A DNA stretch of 43,889 bases from SIG589 sp964566175. Its GTDB lineage: Bacteria; Bacillota; Clostridia; Oscillospirales; Acutalibacteraceae. The position numbers were made by a program, and so were the translations under genes. The notes beneath the pieces were generated by a model that was given only the letters and a program-made list of their open reading frames with translations, did not search any database and was not told the DNA's origin. Shown one piece after another: positions 9,346 to 17,152 of this stretch (its first letter is position 1; the number at the start of each line of letters is the position of its first letter). The stretch is taken from contig CAZMHU010000016.1 of NCBI GenBank assembly GCA_964566175.1, positions 1 through 43,889 on the forward strand, read 5' to 3'.

Positions 9346-11787
9346 TATATTGTCCGAAATGAGCAAGTTCCCCGAAATATTGCAAAGTTTATAGACCTTG
9401 CCGAATGGTGACTCGGTGAGTTCACAGGTGAATGGCTGTGATACAAAGTGAGGATATTCGGAGTTAAGCATAAAGAAAGTTTTTTCGGGATTTCCTTTTT
9501 TCGGAATGACATATACCGTGGCGTTTTTAAGGTTTTCAACCAAAATTCGGCGTTCAACTCCGTATGCGGTCGGAATGGTTTCTTTTGCGTGAATAACGCC
9601 GCCCTCGTGATTTTCAACGAACACACGGCATTCGTGACGCCAAGCGCGCGGCATATGATATTCGGTACAGCCGTCGTTTATTACCGTTTCGTTTGCCAAA
9701 AGCAGAGGTGCGCCTATCGGCGTACACAGACCTATTTTCACTGTTGTGTCGGGGCAGTATCCCTCAAACCAAAGCGACGAGTGACTGCGGTGCATAAGAA
9801 TAACAGGTTCTTTTGTGTATTTATCATATTTGGAAAAAGAAAAATCATATCCGACAAAGTGACACATTTTGCGCATTAAAATTTCGGCAGGGAAACTGTC
9901 GTAATGAACGGTGTCGTCCTTTTTTGTTGCATCGTCGGCATCTACCGGCTTGCGTGAGCAGTCGCATCCTCTGCACCAGAGCGCTTTGCCGCTGCCTACC
10001 TTGTTTGAAAGCGCTATAACACGTTTTCCGTCGCTGTTTTCCGCCTCAGCCAAAATTTCGGTGTCGGGCGAAGGCGTTTTAACAATGGCAGATATACCGC
10101 CGTCGGTATAAATCCCGCCGTAGTTTATGGTGCGTGACAGGGAGCCTTTTTGAAGTTCGTTTTCAATGCCGGTATAGTCGGTCACACTGAACTCTCCGCA
10201 AAGTTCATGCTCGTGTGTGAGGTTGAGAAGAGATAAAATGCGACTGTCTATGCCTTTAAGCGAGCCGTAAAAAATTACGTTTCCGCCATTCTTTGCAAAG
10301 TGTGTTATGCTGTCACAGATAACGCTGTTTTCTTCCGGAATTGGGGATACAAGAACTTTACCATGGAAAAGGTTCGGCTTTTCGGAATAAAGTTTTGCGA
10401 AATTATCTGTTGATATGACCGTGTTAATCGGAAAACCGTGATTGAGAGCGGCAGTGAAGTACCAGTCATCGTAAAACGGCTTTTCAAGACGTCCGCAGGC
10501 AAGCGTGCTGTACTCTCTGAACGGATAGACCCAAATAAACGGTGAAGGTTCGTCGGGTGCGTTTTCGTAGGACGAAAGTATAAACGGTATAATTTCGTTC
10601 GGACAACGTTCGGGCATATCGCCGTATGAATTATCAATCGAGAGAAAGTTTATGTGATTGGCAACACGTGTATCTCCGTTTTTGTCAATTCGGGCAGTGG
10701 CTGTCGGGAGAAAAATATCGTGTGGTTGACCTTCGTAACGGTCAATCCAAGGACTGTTGAGCCACCAAGGGTCGTGGACATAGAAGCGGAAGATAAAATC
10801 TTCGTCGGGTAATTCTGCCGCGCGTGACATATATCCCGCGAGTTCCAACCCGAAATTTCCGTCAAGTGCCGCCCAAGGTGAATTGGGTGGGGGAAGCAGA
10901 GTGGGGTTTTTGCTATATATCATACTGTGGTCAACGCCGTCGGAAGCAAAATCCGTTCCTACGGTTAGGTTTGTGCCACGCGTTTGAATGGGATAGGTGC
11001 ATTCCGCGGTAAAGAGTTCCCAAAAGCGTTCAATGTTTTTTCTCGTATTGTCGAGTTTTTCGGGATAAAAACGCTTTCCGTCAAAAAGCGCGCCCGAAAC
11101 ACCCCAAGTTTCCGTTCCGAAACCGAAACCGTTTGATAGCCAGATATAATCAAAATCCAAGTCGGACAAAAAGCGTTGCGCCTGTTTGCCGAAGAATGTT
11201 CCAAAAGGGGTGTTCTGCGGAATGCCGTTCGGATATGCCGCATAGTGGCGGCTGTCGGCGTTGAGGGTATAATAACAGCATACCATACTTTTTTTACCCA
11301 TCGACGCGCCTTCGCAGATTTCGTTATGGTATTTATATTTAAAGTCCGAACGTGCAAATTCCGGACCTGGGTCAAACGTCGCACCGATGAAAACAGGCTT
11401 GCCTGTTATGCGTTTACCGGTCGATTTGAGTATATTTACGATTGTTTTGAGGTCGCCATATGTATATTCGGGTGGGTTTTCGGTATAATCATAGCAACGA
11501 GTGTGCAGCCCGAGCCCCTCGGGGTCGTTCTTTTTGTCCCAATTCATCTTAACATTTGCGCCGCCGATAAGGCGTGCCCATTCGAATTTATCAAGAAGAC
11601 TGCCGCCGTAATCGAGAATTTCGCTGCCGTCACTTGCCCAAAGCATAATGCCGATTTCGTCTGCCTCGCAGAGTAGGTTTTTCCATTGCAAAAATGCTTT
11701 TTCACAAACCTTTTCTATTTCTTCACTGTCGGTTGATTTAAATGGTTTTAAACTTATTTCGAGCGTAACGCGCTTTATGTTTTTCAT
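9343..11787 (-). CDS. Large uncharacterised protein, possible glycoside hydrolase
   Basis: I do not recognise a named family. About 814 aa without a signal peptide, so probably cytoplasmic. It is rich in aromatic residues and has carbohydrate-enzyme-like stretches: FIGATFDPGPEFA, YIWLSNGFGFGTETWG and FRFYVHDPWWLNSPW in the first 350 residues. The middle (about 440-550) resembles the glutamine-amidotransferase-like domain that follows the barrel in family-42 beta-galactosidases (KVLVSPIPEENSV, THFAKNGGNVIFYGS). A beta-rich C-terminal part follows. The start is taken at ATG 11787, behind AAAGGACGG; a GTG at 11796 sits directly on that ribosome binding site. The glycosidase call is inference. 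Confidence 0.6.
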   Translation of the reverse strand: MKNIKRVTLEISLKPFKSTDSEEIEKVCEKAFLQWKNLLCEADEIGIMLWASDGSEILDYGGSLLDKFEWARLIGGANVKMNWDKKNDPEGLGLHTRCYDYTENPPEYTYGDLKTIVNILKSTGKRITGKPVFIGATFDPGPEFARSDFKYKYHNEICEGASMGKKSMVCCYYTLNADSRHYAAYPNGIPQNTPFGTFFGKQAQRFLSDLDFDYIWLSNGFGFGTETWGVSGALFDGKRFYPEKLDNTRKNIERFWELFTAECTYPIQTRGTNLTVGTDFASDGVDHSMIYSKNPTLLPPPNSPWAALDGNFGLELAGYMSRAAELPDEDFIFRFYVHDPWWLNSPWIDRYEGQPHDIFLPTATARIDKNGDTRVANHINFLSIDNSYGDMPERCPNEIIPFILSSYENAPDEPSPFIWVYPFREYSTLACGRLEKPFYDDWYFTAALNHGFPINTVISTDNFAKLYSEKPNLFHGKVLVSPIPEENSVICDSITHFAKNGGNVIFYGSLKGIDSRILSLLNLTHEHELCGEFSVTDYTGIENELQKGSLSRTINYGGIYTDGGISAIVKTPSPDTEILAEAENSDGKRVIALSNKVGSGKALWCRGCDCSRKPVDADDATKKDDTVHYDSFPAEILMRKMCHFVGYDFSFSKYDKYTKEPVILMHRSHSSLWFEGYCPDTTVKIGLCTPIGAPLLLANETVINDGCTEYHMPRAWRHECRVFVENHEGGVIHAKETIPTAYGVERRILVENLKNATVYVIPKKGNPEKTFFMLNSEYPHFVSQPFTCELTESPFGKVYKLCNISGNLLISDNI

Positions 11788-11796
11788 AATAAGCAC

Positions 11797-11833
11797 CGTC
11801 CTTTTACTGTTTTAATTATGCGGTAAAAGGACG
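11797..11833 (-). promoter_or_regulatory. 11-bp inverted repeat over the 5' region of the possible glycosidase
   Basis: CGTCCTTTTAC (11797-11807) is matched exactly by GTAAAAGGACG (11823-11833). On the minus strand one arm contains the ribosome binding site AAAGGACG of the gene at 9343-11787. A weak promoter reading (TTACGA, 17, CATAAT at 11843-11815) would put the -10 between the arms. The repeat is therefore either an operator or a hairpin hiding the ribosome binding site. Confidence 0.55.
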
Positions 11834-11864
11834 TTTTTCGTAATGGATAAAATAAAACAAAAAA

Positions 11865-11912
11865 ACGCAAAAACAAAGCATTCGGTTTTGGACTTTTCAG
11901 TCTTCCGAATGC
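11865..11912 (-). terminator. Terminator of the MazF-family gene
   Basis: On the minus strand GCATTCGG pairs with CCGAATGC (arms 11905-11912 and 11878-11885). The stem is followed by a T-rich tract that reads leftward. Confidence 0.75.
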
Positions 11913-11919
11913 TCCGTTT

Positions 11920-12276
11920 TTAAAAAGCGTTTTGTCCCAATCCGAACGATACCGAAAGCGCACGGTCTACTCTGTCCATTGCTCCGAGTCCAAGACTTCC
12001 CATTCGCTCTTTAAGACGCTGTTTGTCTATTGTCCGCACCTGTTCAAGCAAAACTACCGAATCTTTTGAAAGACCGCAGTCGTCGGCATTTACTCGAATG
12101 TGAGTCGGAAGACGTGCTTTGTCTTGTTGGCTTGTGATTGCGGCGGCAATTACGGTGGGGCTGTATCGGTTGCCGACGTCGTTTTGAATAATAAGTACTG
12201 GTCGTATGCCACCCTGTTCCGAACCGACGACCGGACTTAAATCTGCATAGTATATATCTCCGCGTTTTACTGTCAT
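11920..12276 (-). CDS. ndoA: MazF/NdoA-type endoribonuclease toxin
   Basis: PemK/MazF-family mRNA interferase, 118 aa, closely resembling Bacillus NdoA (EndoA). It begins with the family hallmark VKRGDIYYADLSPVVGSEQGGIRPVLIIQND. The catalytic-site Arg lies in GGIRP, and a Thr lies in the AAAITSQ strand. LLEQVRTIDKQRL is the usual C-terminal segment. In Bacillus it is preceded by the antitoxin gene endoAI. Here no antitoxin reading frame lies in the 170 bases upstream, so the gene is solitary or controlled in trans. The ribosome binding site is GGAGCGTG. Confidence 0.93.
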   Translation of the reverse strand: MTVKRGDIYYADLSPVVGSEQGGIRPVLIIQNDVGNRYSPTVIAAAITSQQDKARLPTHIRVNADDCGLSKDSVVLLEQVRTIDKQRLKERMGSLGLGAMDRVDRALSVSFGLGQNAF

Positions 12277-12400
12277 TTATATTTCACGCTCCGAATATGT
12301 TTTCTGTTTTTATTGTTACCTTGTTGTTTGGAAAATAATCAGTAAATTTAAAATTTTCTTTCTAAAACATACTATGTCGGGCGTTTGCAAAGGGTGCGGA

Positions 12401-12433
12401 CAAAGCAAAAGAACCGCCGCGGTGCGACGGTTC
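12401..12433 (-). terminator. Terminator after nagA-ROK operon
   Basis: On the minus strand GAACCGTCGC pairs with GCGGCGGTTC (one G-U), three-base loop, followed by TTTTGCTTTG. It lies directly after the ROK gene stop. Confidence 0.85.
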
Positions 12434-12446
12434 CGGATATCAAAAA

Positions 12447-13823
12447 TTATTTAATTTTAGGAAGACTTGCGGCGGCAACCGACTGACCCACACGGCGGGA
12501 GTTTTCGTCGGGAATGTGAAGTTCGATTTTTTTTGCAAGTTCGGGGAATTCTTTATCAAGAACTTCCTTTGCGCGTTCGAGAAGTATCGTTCCGCCTTCT
12601 CCCGAGGTAACACGACCCATAATCAAAACGTGTTTGATATCGTAAAATTCGGTGTAGAATGCAATCGCGTAACCGAAATATGCGCCGATTGTGTCATAAA
12701 TTGCGGCGGCACGTTTATCGCCGTCTTTCATAAGACCTTGAACGACTTTGAGTTTTTCGGCGGGGGAGAGATTTTCATCAAGTTCTATTCCCGCAGCGGG
12801 TGCGAGTTTTATAACTCCGTCTTGTGAAAAATATTTAACGCCGCAACCGTAATCTCCCGACCATTCATCAACCATAGCATCGGTGCAGAAGTCAACCGGA
12901 ACGAAGGCAAGTTCGTTGAGCCAACCGGTAATATTGCCCTGCGGGTCAACATAACCGCCCGCTTCGGAAGTTCCCATTGCGACACCCAAAACCGAGTTGT
13001 CGTTGAGGTCCATTGCGCCGGCAAGAGCGGTAACGTCGCCGTCGTTTGCAACCTCAACCGGAATATTTTCTCCGATTTCCTTTGCAACGTCGAGGTACAT
13101 ATTCTTAACTTTTTTGTCAAAGTCTTCGTCGCTAACTTTAAGAAAGAGCGAGGCTACCATAATGCGGTTATCAACATAAACGCCCGCGCTTGAAACGCCG
13201 ATAGCGTCAACTCTCGGCATATGTGATGCGGCGGTTTTCATAGCGTTTAATATGCCCTCGTAGTGATAATTGGGGTCGGAATTGGTTTTCGGGAACCATA
13301 CAACTTCTTCGGAATAAACGCTTTCACCGTCAATAACGGCGCTAACCTTACGGTCGCTTCCTCCGGCGTCGAAACCGATGCGGCAACCGTCAAGATGACG
13401 GCCTATGGGTGCGGCGGAGGATTTATCGGCAGGTGCGTCTTCAAGGTCGCAAACCTCAACCTCAAAAGGATGTTCATATACGCGTTCCATAAAGTGAACG
13501 TCGAAATCGCGTAGACCTCCGTTCTTGAAAGCATCTTTAATACGGTTTCCGACAACTTCACTGCCGGCTATTACGATTTTATATCCGCCTGCTACCCAAA
13601 GAAGTGCCTTTGTCATACGCTCGACAAAACGGAAGTTTTCTTCGTCGTGTCCCGTTCCGTCACGGAAAATACGGGTCTTGTATGTCGTTGTGTAACCTTT
13701 GTTGCGTACGGCGGCTATTATAATATCCTGTCCGTCTTTTTTGGTTGCCTCTTTCATTTCTTTGCAAACGAGCGAAAGCGGCGTGAATTGCGGGTCGAGT
13801 TTTGCGTTTACTTTAAGATTCAT
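12447..13823 (-). CDS. ROK-like sugar kinase with N-terminal extension
   Basis: 458-aa ASKHA-fold protein. The first 150 residues are an extra domain I do not recognise. The kinase part starts at about residue 155 with GFDAGGSDRK in place of DxGGT. It continues with AIGVSSAGVYVD, VEVANDGDVTAL (catalytic-type Asp), LGVAMGTSEAGG and HVLIMGRVTSGEGG near the C terminus. The gene overlaps the end of nagA by 11 bases, so translation is coupled. N-acetylglucosamine or a related amino sugar is the most economical substrate guess. The ROK Cys-rich zinc motif is not evident, so it may belong to a distinct ROK-like subgroup. Confidence 0.75.
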   Translation of the reverse strand: MNLKVNAKLDPQFTPLSLVCKEMKEATKKDGQDIIIAAVRNKGYTTTYKTRIFRDGTGHDEENFRFVERMTKALLWVAGGYKIVIAGSEVVGNRIKDAFKNGGLRDFDVHFMERVYEHPFEVEVCDLEDAPADKSSAAPIGRHLDGCRIGFDAGGSDRKVSAVIDGESVYSEEVVWFPKTNSDPNYHYEGILNAMKTAASHMPRVDAIGVSSAGVYVDNRIMVASLFLKVSDEDFDKKVKNMYLDVAKEIGENIPVEVANDGDVTALAGAMDLNDNSVLGVAMGTSEAGGYVDPQGNITGWLNELAFVPVDFCTDAMVDEWSGDYGCGVKYFSQDGVIKLAPAAGIELDENLSPAEKLKVVQGLMKDGDKRAAAIYDTIGAYFGYAIAFYTEFYDIKHVLIMGRVTSGEGGTILLERAKEVLDKEFPELAKKIELHIPDENSRRVGQSVAAASLPKIK

Positions 13824-14955
13824 ATTTGATTTCTCCTCCGATTATGGTTTTCTTTACGTTAAATTCGCCGTCGGTTATTATGATATCCGCATCCTTGCCG
13901 ACTTCAATCGAGCCCTTTTTGTCGGCTATTCCGAGAGTGGTCGCGGGGTTGAGCGAGGCACAGTTTACACATTCCCAGAGCGGTATGGTTGAGTTTGTGT
14001 AGGCGTTCCACACGCCCTTGTTGAGGTGAAGTATGCTTCCCGCAACCGTTCCGTCCTCAAGACGGCAGACAATTCCGCGATAGATTATCTTCTGTCCGCC
14101 GAGTGTGTATTCACCCTCCGGCAGACCTCCTGCGGGCAGACAGTCGGTTATGAAACAGAGTTTTCTGCCTTTGAGTTTCCAAAGGATATCATACAATGCA
14201 GTGTCTACGTGGAAGGTGTCTACGATAAGTTCACAACTGACGTCGGAATTCATAGCGGCGGTAACAACACCGGGAGCGCGGTGAGCAAGGGGAGTCATCG
14301 CATTGAAAAGGTGCGTTACGTGCTTAACCCCCGCTTTTGTGCCGGCAATAGCGGTATCGTAATCGGCAGAGGTGTGCCCCATGGAAACAACAACGCTTGT
14401 GTCACGGCTGATTGCTCTTATTGCGTCAAAATCTTCCGTGTCGGTTTCGGGAGCAAGTGTTATTATTCCTATTATGTCGGAATATTCTTTAACAAAATCG
14501 GCGTCGGGTTTCAATATGTAGCGAGCCTCTTGTGCGCCTTTTTTGCTCTCGCTGATAAATGGGCCTTCGGCGTGAACACCGAGTATCGTACTGCCATTCC
14601 AAGTTTTGCTTTCTTCTTTGAGGGCTCGGCAAACGTCGAGAGCCTTTTTGATAACGGTCATATCCACCGTCATCGTTGTGGGCAAAAAGCCGGTTACGCC
14701 GTTGGCAAGCAGTCCGTTTGCTATTGTGCGTATGCTTTCTTCCTCGCCGTCACAGACATCTTTGCCGAGGTATCCGTGAATGTGAAGGTCGATAAGCCCG
14801 GGTGAGATATATCCGCCGTTTGCATCGATAATCTCCGCGCCTTGCGGTATACTGTCGGCGGGGACAATTCCCTCAATTTTATCCGAGCAAAGCAGAGCAC
14901 AGTTTTCGACAATGCCGTGTGTCAGAATAATTTTACCGTTTGTAATTGCTTTCAT
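13813..14955 (-). CDS. nagA: N-acetylglucosamine-6-phosphate deacetylase
   Basis: Metal-dependent amidohydrolase that removes acetate from GlcNAc-6-P, giving GlcN-6-P for wall recycling or catabolism. Family marks in the 380 aa are IDLHIHGYLGKDVCDG (metal-binding HxH), GVHAEGPFIS (metal Glu), VVSMGHTSADYD, and KHVTHLFNAMTPLAHR (His ligand). The catalytic Asp lies in FITDCLPAGG. The start ATG 14955 has the ribosome binding site GGAAGTG. The gene is first in a two-gene unit with the ROK kinase. No nagB is in the window. Confidence 0.95.
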   Translation of the reverse strand: MKAITNGKIILTHGIVENCALLCSDKIEGIVPADSIPQGAEIIDANGGYISPGLIDLHIHGYLGKDVCDGEEESIRTIANGLLANGVTGFLPTTMTVDMTVIKKALDVCRALKEESKTWNGSTILGVHAEGPFISESKKGAQEARYILKPDADFVKEYSDIIGIITLAPETDTEDFDAIRAISRDTSVVVSMGHTSADYDTAIAGTKAGVKHVTHLFNAMTPLAHRAPGVVTAAMNSDVSCELIVDTFHVDTALYDILWKLKGRKLCFITDCLPAGGLPEGEYTLGGQKIIYRGIVCRLEDGTVAGSILHLNKGVWNAYTNSTIPLWECVNCASLNPATTLGIADKKGSIEVGKDADIIITDGEFNVKKTIIGGEIKYES

Positions 14956-14990
14956 TAAGACACTTCCTATCGTGTGTTATTTACACTTTG

Positions 14991-15044
14991 ATTGTATCAA
15001 ACTAAAACAAAAAAATCAACAACTTTTGCTTTAAAATTTGTTGA
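14991..15044 (-). promoter_or_regulatory. nagA promoter with flanking inverted repeat
   Basis: On the minus strand TTGATT (15019-15014) and TACAAT (14996-14991) are 17 bases apart, about 35 bases before the nagA start. TCAACAA (15016-15022) is mirrored by TTGTTGA (15038-15044). One arm lies on the -35, so this could be an operator. No regulator can be named from it. Confidence 0.6.
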
Positions 15045-15189
15045 ATTTTCCATTTTGCAGACTGTTTCTCTAAAGAATACCGTATATATATTTGCGGCGG
15101 TGCAGTACAGGGGTTAGGATATGCTTTTTTCCAAAACATTTCACCAAAAATATTTTATCAATTCGGGCGGATTTTTTCAATATTATAAG

Positions 15190-15218
15190 TTGACAAAACA
15201 AAAAAACACTGATATAAT
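15190..15218 (+). promoter_or_regulatory. rpsF operon promoter (perfect consensus)
   Basis: TTGACA (15190-15195), a 17-base spacer and TATAAT (15213-15218) match the sigma-A consensus exactly. This is expected for a ribosomal protein operon. The rest of the gap 14956-15301 holds the nagA promoter and the leader hairpins below. Bases 15045-15189 show nothing I recognise. Confidence 0.93.
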
Positions 15219-15232
15219 AACAAGGCTATATG

Positions 15233-15273
15233 TGGGATTGTGCCCATAATAGTTCCTTGCCGGATTGTCCGGC
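15233..15273 (+). promoter_or_regulatory. Leader hairpins before rpsF (possible S6:S18 site)
   Basis: The rpsF leader contains two small hairpins: TGGG / CCCA near 15234-15248, and GCCGGA (15259-15264) / TCCGGC (15268-15273) with loop TTG. They are followed by the ribosome binding site AAAAGGAGGTG. Many bacteria autoregulate rpsF-rpsR through an S6:S18-binding leader rich in CCG. The link here is inference from position and CCG content only. Confidence 0.35.
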
Positions 15274-15301
15274 CAATAGTCCAAAAGGAGGTGCAACACA
15301 G

Positions 15302-15583
15302 ATGACCAATAAGTACGAATTAGCAATGATATTCTCGGTAACTGGCGGAGAAGAATCTACAACCGCTCTTTCTGAGAAGTTTAAAGCTCTTATCGAGGCT
15401 AACGGTACCATCGAAAACGTTGACGATTGGGGTAAGCGCCGTCTTGCCTATCCGATCAATGACGAAGTCGAAGGCTACTATGTCATTACGACATTCACAA
15501 GTGGTGCCGATTTCCCGGCAGAACTTGAGCGTGTGGCTAAGATCACCGATGGTGTTCTCCGCACAATGATAATCAAAAAGTAA
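15302..15583 (+). CDS. rpsF: 30S ribosomal protein S6
   Basis: S6 of the small ribosomal subunit platform, 93 aa. It begins MTNKYELAMIFSVTGGEE and carries the family core VDDWGKRRLAYPINDEVEGY and ERVAKITDGVLRTMI. ATG at 15302 follows AAAAGGAGGTG at ideal spacing; the frame is open further upstream, but that part is leader. It heads the conserved rpsF-ssb-rpsR operon. Confidence 0.97.
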   Translation: MTNKYELAMIFSVTGGEESTTALSEKFKALIEANGTIENVDDWGKRRLAYPINDEVEGYYVITTFTSGADFPAELERVAKITDGVLRTMIIKK

Positions 15584-15600
15584 TCGGAGGTTAGCGTATT

Positions 15601-16026
15601 ATGTTTAATCTTGTTGTTTTGACCGGCAGACTTACCGCCGATCCCGAACTCAGGTACACAAGCAACAATATCCCGGTAACTTCCTTTTCCATCGCCGTAA
15701 ATCGCCGCTATAAGGCAGGCGAGGAAAGTCAGGCTGACTTTATCAATATCGTCGCTTGGCGCCAGACTGCCGAGTTTGTTACCAAGTATTTCAAAAAAGG
15801 CAGTATGATAGGCATTGAAGGTTCAATCCAGACCCGCAAATATGTTGATAAGGACACAGGTAAAAACAGAACCGCGTTTGAAGTAATCGCAAACAATGTT
15901 CAGTTTGTCGAGTCGCGTCGTGACGGCGCCGCCGATACGGCAGGCACTGCTCCCGCTCCGTCCTTCAACAACACAGACAATAATGATTTTTCTGTTATCG
16001 CGGCGGATGACGATTTGCCGTTTTAA
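15601..16026 (+). CDS. ssb: Single-stranded DNA-binding protein
   Basis: SSB coats single-stranded DNA in replication, recombination and repair. The 141 aa open with the OB-fold signature MFNLVVLTGRLTADPELRYT and continue with FINIVAWRQTAEFVTKYFKKG and GSIQTRKYVDKDTGK. A low-complexity linker leads to the acidic tail DDDLPF, which binds partner proteins. It lies between rpsF and rpsR, as in most Firmicutes. Confidence 0.97.
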   Translation: MFNLVVLTGRLTADPELRYTSNNIPVTSFSIAVNRRYKAGEESQADFINIVAWRQTAEFVTKYFKKGSMIGIEGSIQTRKYVDKDTGKNRTAFEVIANNVQFVESRRDGAADTAGTAPAPSFNNTDNNDFSVIAADDDLPF

Positions 16027-16051
16027 TCTTTAAGATAGGAGGCTTATTCTC

Positions 16052-16291
16052 ATGGAGAAAAATGATAGACCCGCTCGCAGAAAGCCGCACAAGAAAGTTT
16101 GCCATTTCTGCGTAGACCGTGTTGAGGAAATTGATTATAAGGATGTTGCCCGTCTTCGCAAGTTCATCTCGGAGCGTGCAAAAATCCTTCCGCGTCGTGC
16201 TACCGGCACCTGCGCAAAGCATCAGCGTGAACTTACCACCGCTATCAAGCGCGCAAGACAGGTTGCTCTTCTTCCGTACGTCAGCGACTAA
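16052..16291 (+). CDS. rpsR: 30S ribosomal protein S18
   Basis: S18 of the small subunit, partner of S6, 79 aa. It has a basic N terminus, VCHFCVDRVEEIDYKDV with a CxxC pair, and RAKILPRRATGTCAKHQREL, the family signature. The remaining Cys in GTCAKH suggests the zinc-binding (C+) form. Ribosome binding site AGGAGG. Last gene of the operon. Confidence 0.97.
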   Translation: MEKNDRPARRKPHKKVCHFCVDRVEEIDYKDVARLRKFISERAKILPRRATGTCAKHQRELTTAIKRARQVALLPYVSD

Positions 16292-16302
16292 TCTTTAATC
16301 TG

Positions 16303-16334
16303 AAAGCCCGTCATTACAGACGGGTTTTTATTTT
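16303..16334 (+). terminator. Terminator of rpsF-ssb-rpsR operon
   Basis: CCCGTC (16307-16312) pairs with GACGGG (16319-16324), followed by a T-rich tail. Confidence 0.88.
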
Positions 16335-16376
16335 ATCTGTGTTTAAAATGCACAAAAAATTTTTATTGTTTTTGTA

Positions 16377-16405
16377 GTGACAATCTTGATTTTATGTGGT
16401 ATACT
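16377..16405 (+). promoter_or_regulatory. Promoter of the lipoprotein gene
   Basis: GTGACA (16377-16382), 17 bases, TATACT (16400-16405), with TGG directly before the -10 (extended -10). It ends 23 bases before the start codon. Confidence 0.75.
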
Positions 16406-16428
16406 ATTAACAAAGGGAGGCGTATATC

Positions 16429-17007
16429 ATGAAAAAAATATTAGCACTTGTGTTAACATTGCTGTTGGTTACTTCATGTCTTTGCGCCTGTGACCGTAAT
16501 GACGAGGCTTACAGCGAGGGCGATGCAGACAGCAAACTCATTACTATGGAAAGCAAAAAGGTTTCCCGTGACGATATTGAGTTTAGCGTTGTTGCAACCG
16601 ATGACAGCGATGACCAGAGCCGCGTTAAAACCTTTAAAACGGACTTTGTTGCGGAAGATTTCTCCGTTAAGTTCGAAAAAGTCAAGGTTCAGGGTGGCGG
16701 CGTATATGTTCCCGAAGTCGAACTTTTACCGCAGTATCCCGAAAAGGTTGCCTTGCCGGAGTATGATTTGGCTGTTTTGAAAGATATTATGCTTTCTGCG
16801 TATGCGGCAAAATATGGAACTTTGATTGATGAAGCGGTTTCGTTTGTCAGTGAGCCTGCGTTTACAACTCGTAGTTTCACAGGTAAATTGGTCGTAACAT
16901 ATACCGTTTACAGTGAACCTACGATTGACGGTATGGGTGTTATCTGTTACGGTTCTGCAAAGCGCATTCGTATGGTGACAGATTTATATACCTTTGTGGT
17001 TGAATAA
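16429..17007 (+). CDS. Predicted lipoprotein of unknown function
   Basis: 192 aa. The signal peptide is of lipoprotein type: MKK, a hydrophobic stretch to about residue 16, then lipobox LCAC with the lipidated Cys at 21. The mature part is acidic at first. It then has a compact domain containing YDLAVLKDIMLSAYAAKYGT and ending in alternating hydrophobic residues (VTDLYTFVVE). I do not recognise the domain. It has its own promoter, ribosome binding site AAAGGGAGG and terminator, so it is a single-gene unit. A surface-attached role on the membrane is the only supported statement. Confidence 0.8.
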   Translation: MKKILALVLTLLLVTSCLCACDRNDEAYSEGDADSKLITMESKKVSRDDIEFSVVATDDSDDQSRVKTFKTDFVAEDFSVKFEKVKVQGGGVYVPEVELLPQYPEKVALPEYDLAVLKDIMLSAYAAKYGTLIDEAVSFVSEPAFTTRSFTGKLVVTYTVYSEPTIDGMGVICYGSAKRIRMVTDLYTFVVE

Positions 17008-17025
17008 AATCAAAATAAGTGTTCA

Positions 17026-17060
17026 AAAATGCCGAATGTTGCAGTTCGGCATTTTTTTGT
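17026..17060 (+). terminator. Terminator after the lipoprotein gene
   Basis: AATGCCGAA (17028-17036) pairs with TTCGGCATT (17045-17053), then a T run. Confidence 0.92.
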
Positions 17061-17079
17061 TTGCATACACTTCCAAAAA

Positions 17080-17108
17080 TTGACAAAAAACGTCCTTTTG
17101 GTTATACT
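17080..17108 (+). promoter_or_regulatory. Promoter of the ibrA-ibrB pair
   Basis: TTGACA (17080-17085), 17 bases, TATACT (17103-17108); only one base differs from the sigma-A consensus. Confidence 0.88.
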
Positions 17109-17152
17109 ATATAAGTGGAAAGATTTTCCTGTACGCTGAAAGGGATGATAGT

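Noticed and set aside
14026..14805. Long plus-strand open frame (259 codons) opposite nagA
   Set aside because: It is fully antisense to a well-supported nagA, lacks a ribosome binding site, and its translation has no family features.
15230..15301. N-terminal extension of ribosomal protein S6
   Set aside because: It includes the leader hairpins and the ribosome binding site itself; S6 normally starts at the MTNKYE-like position (15302).
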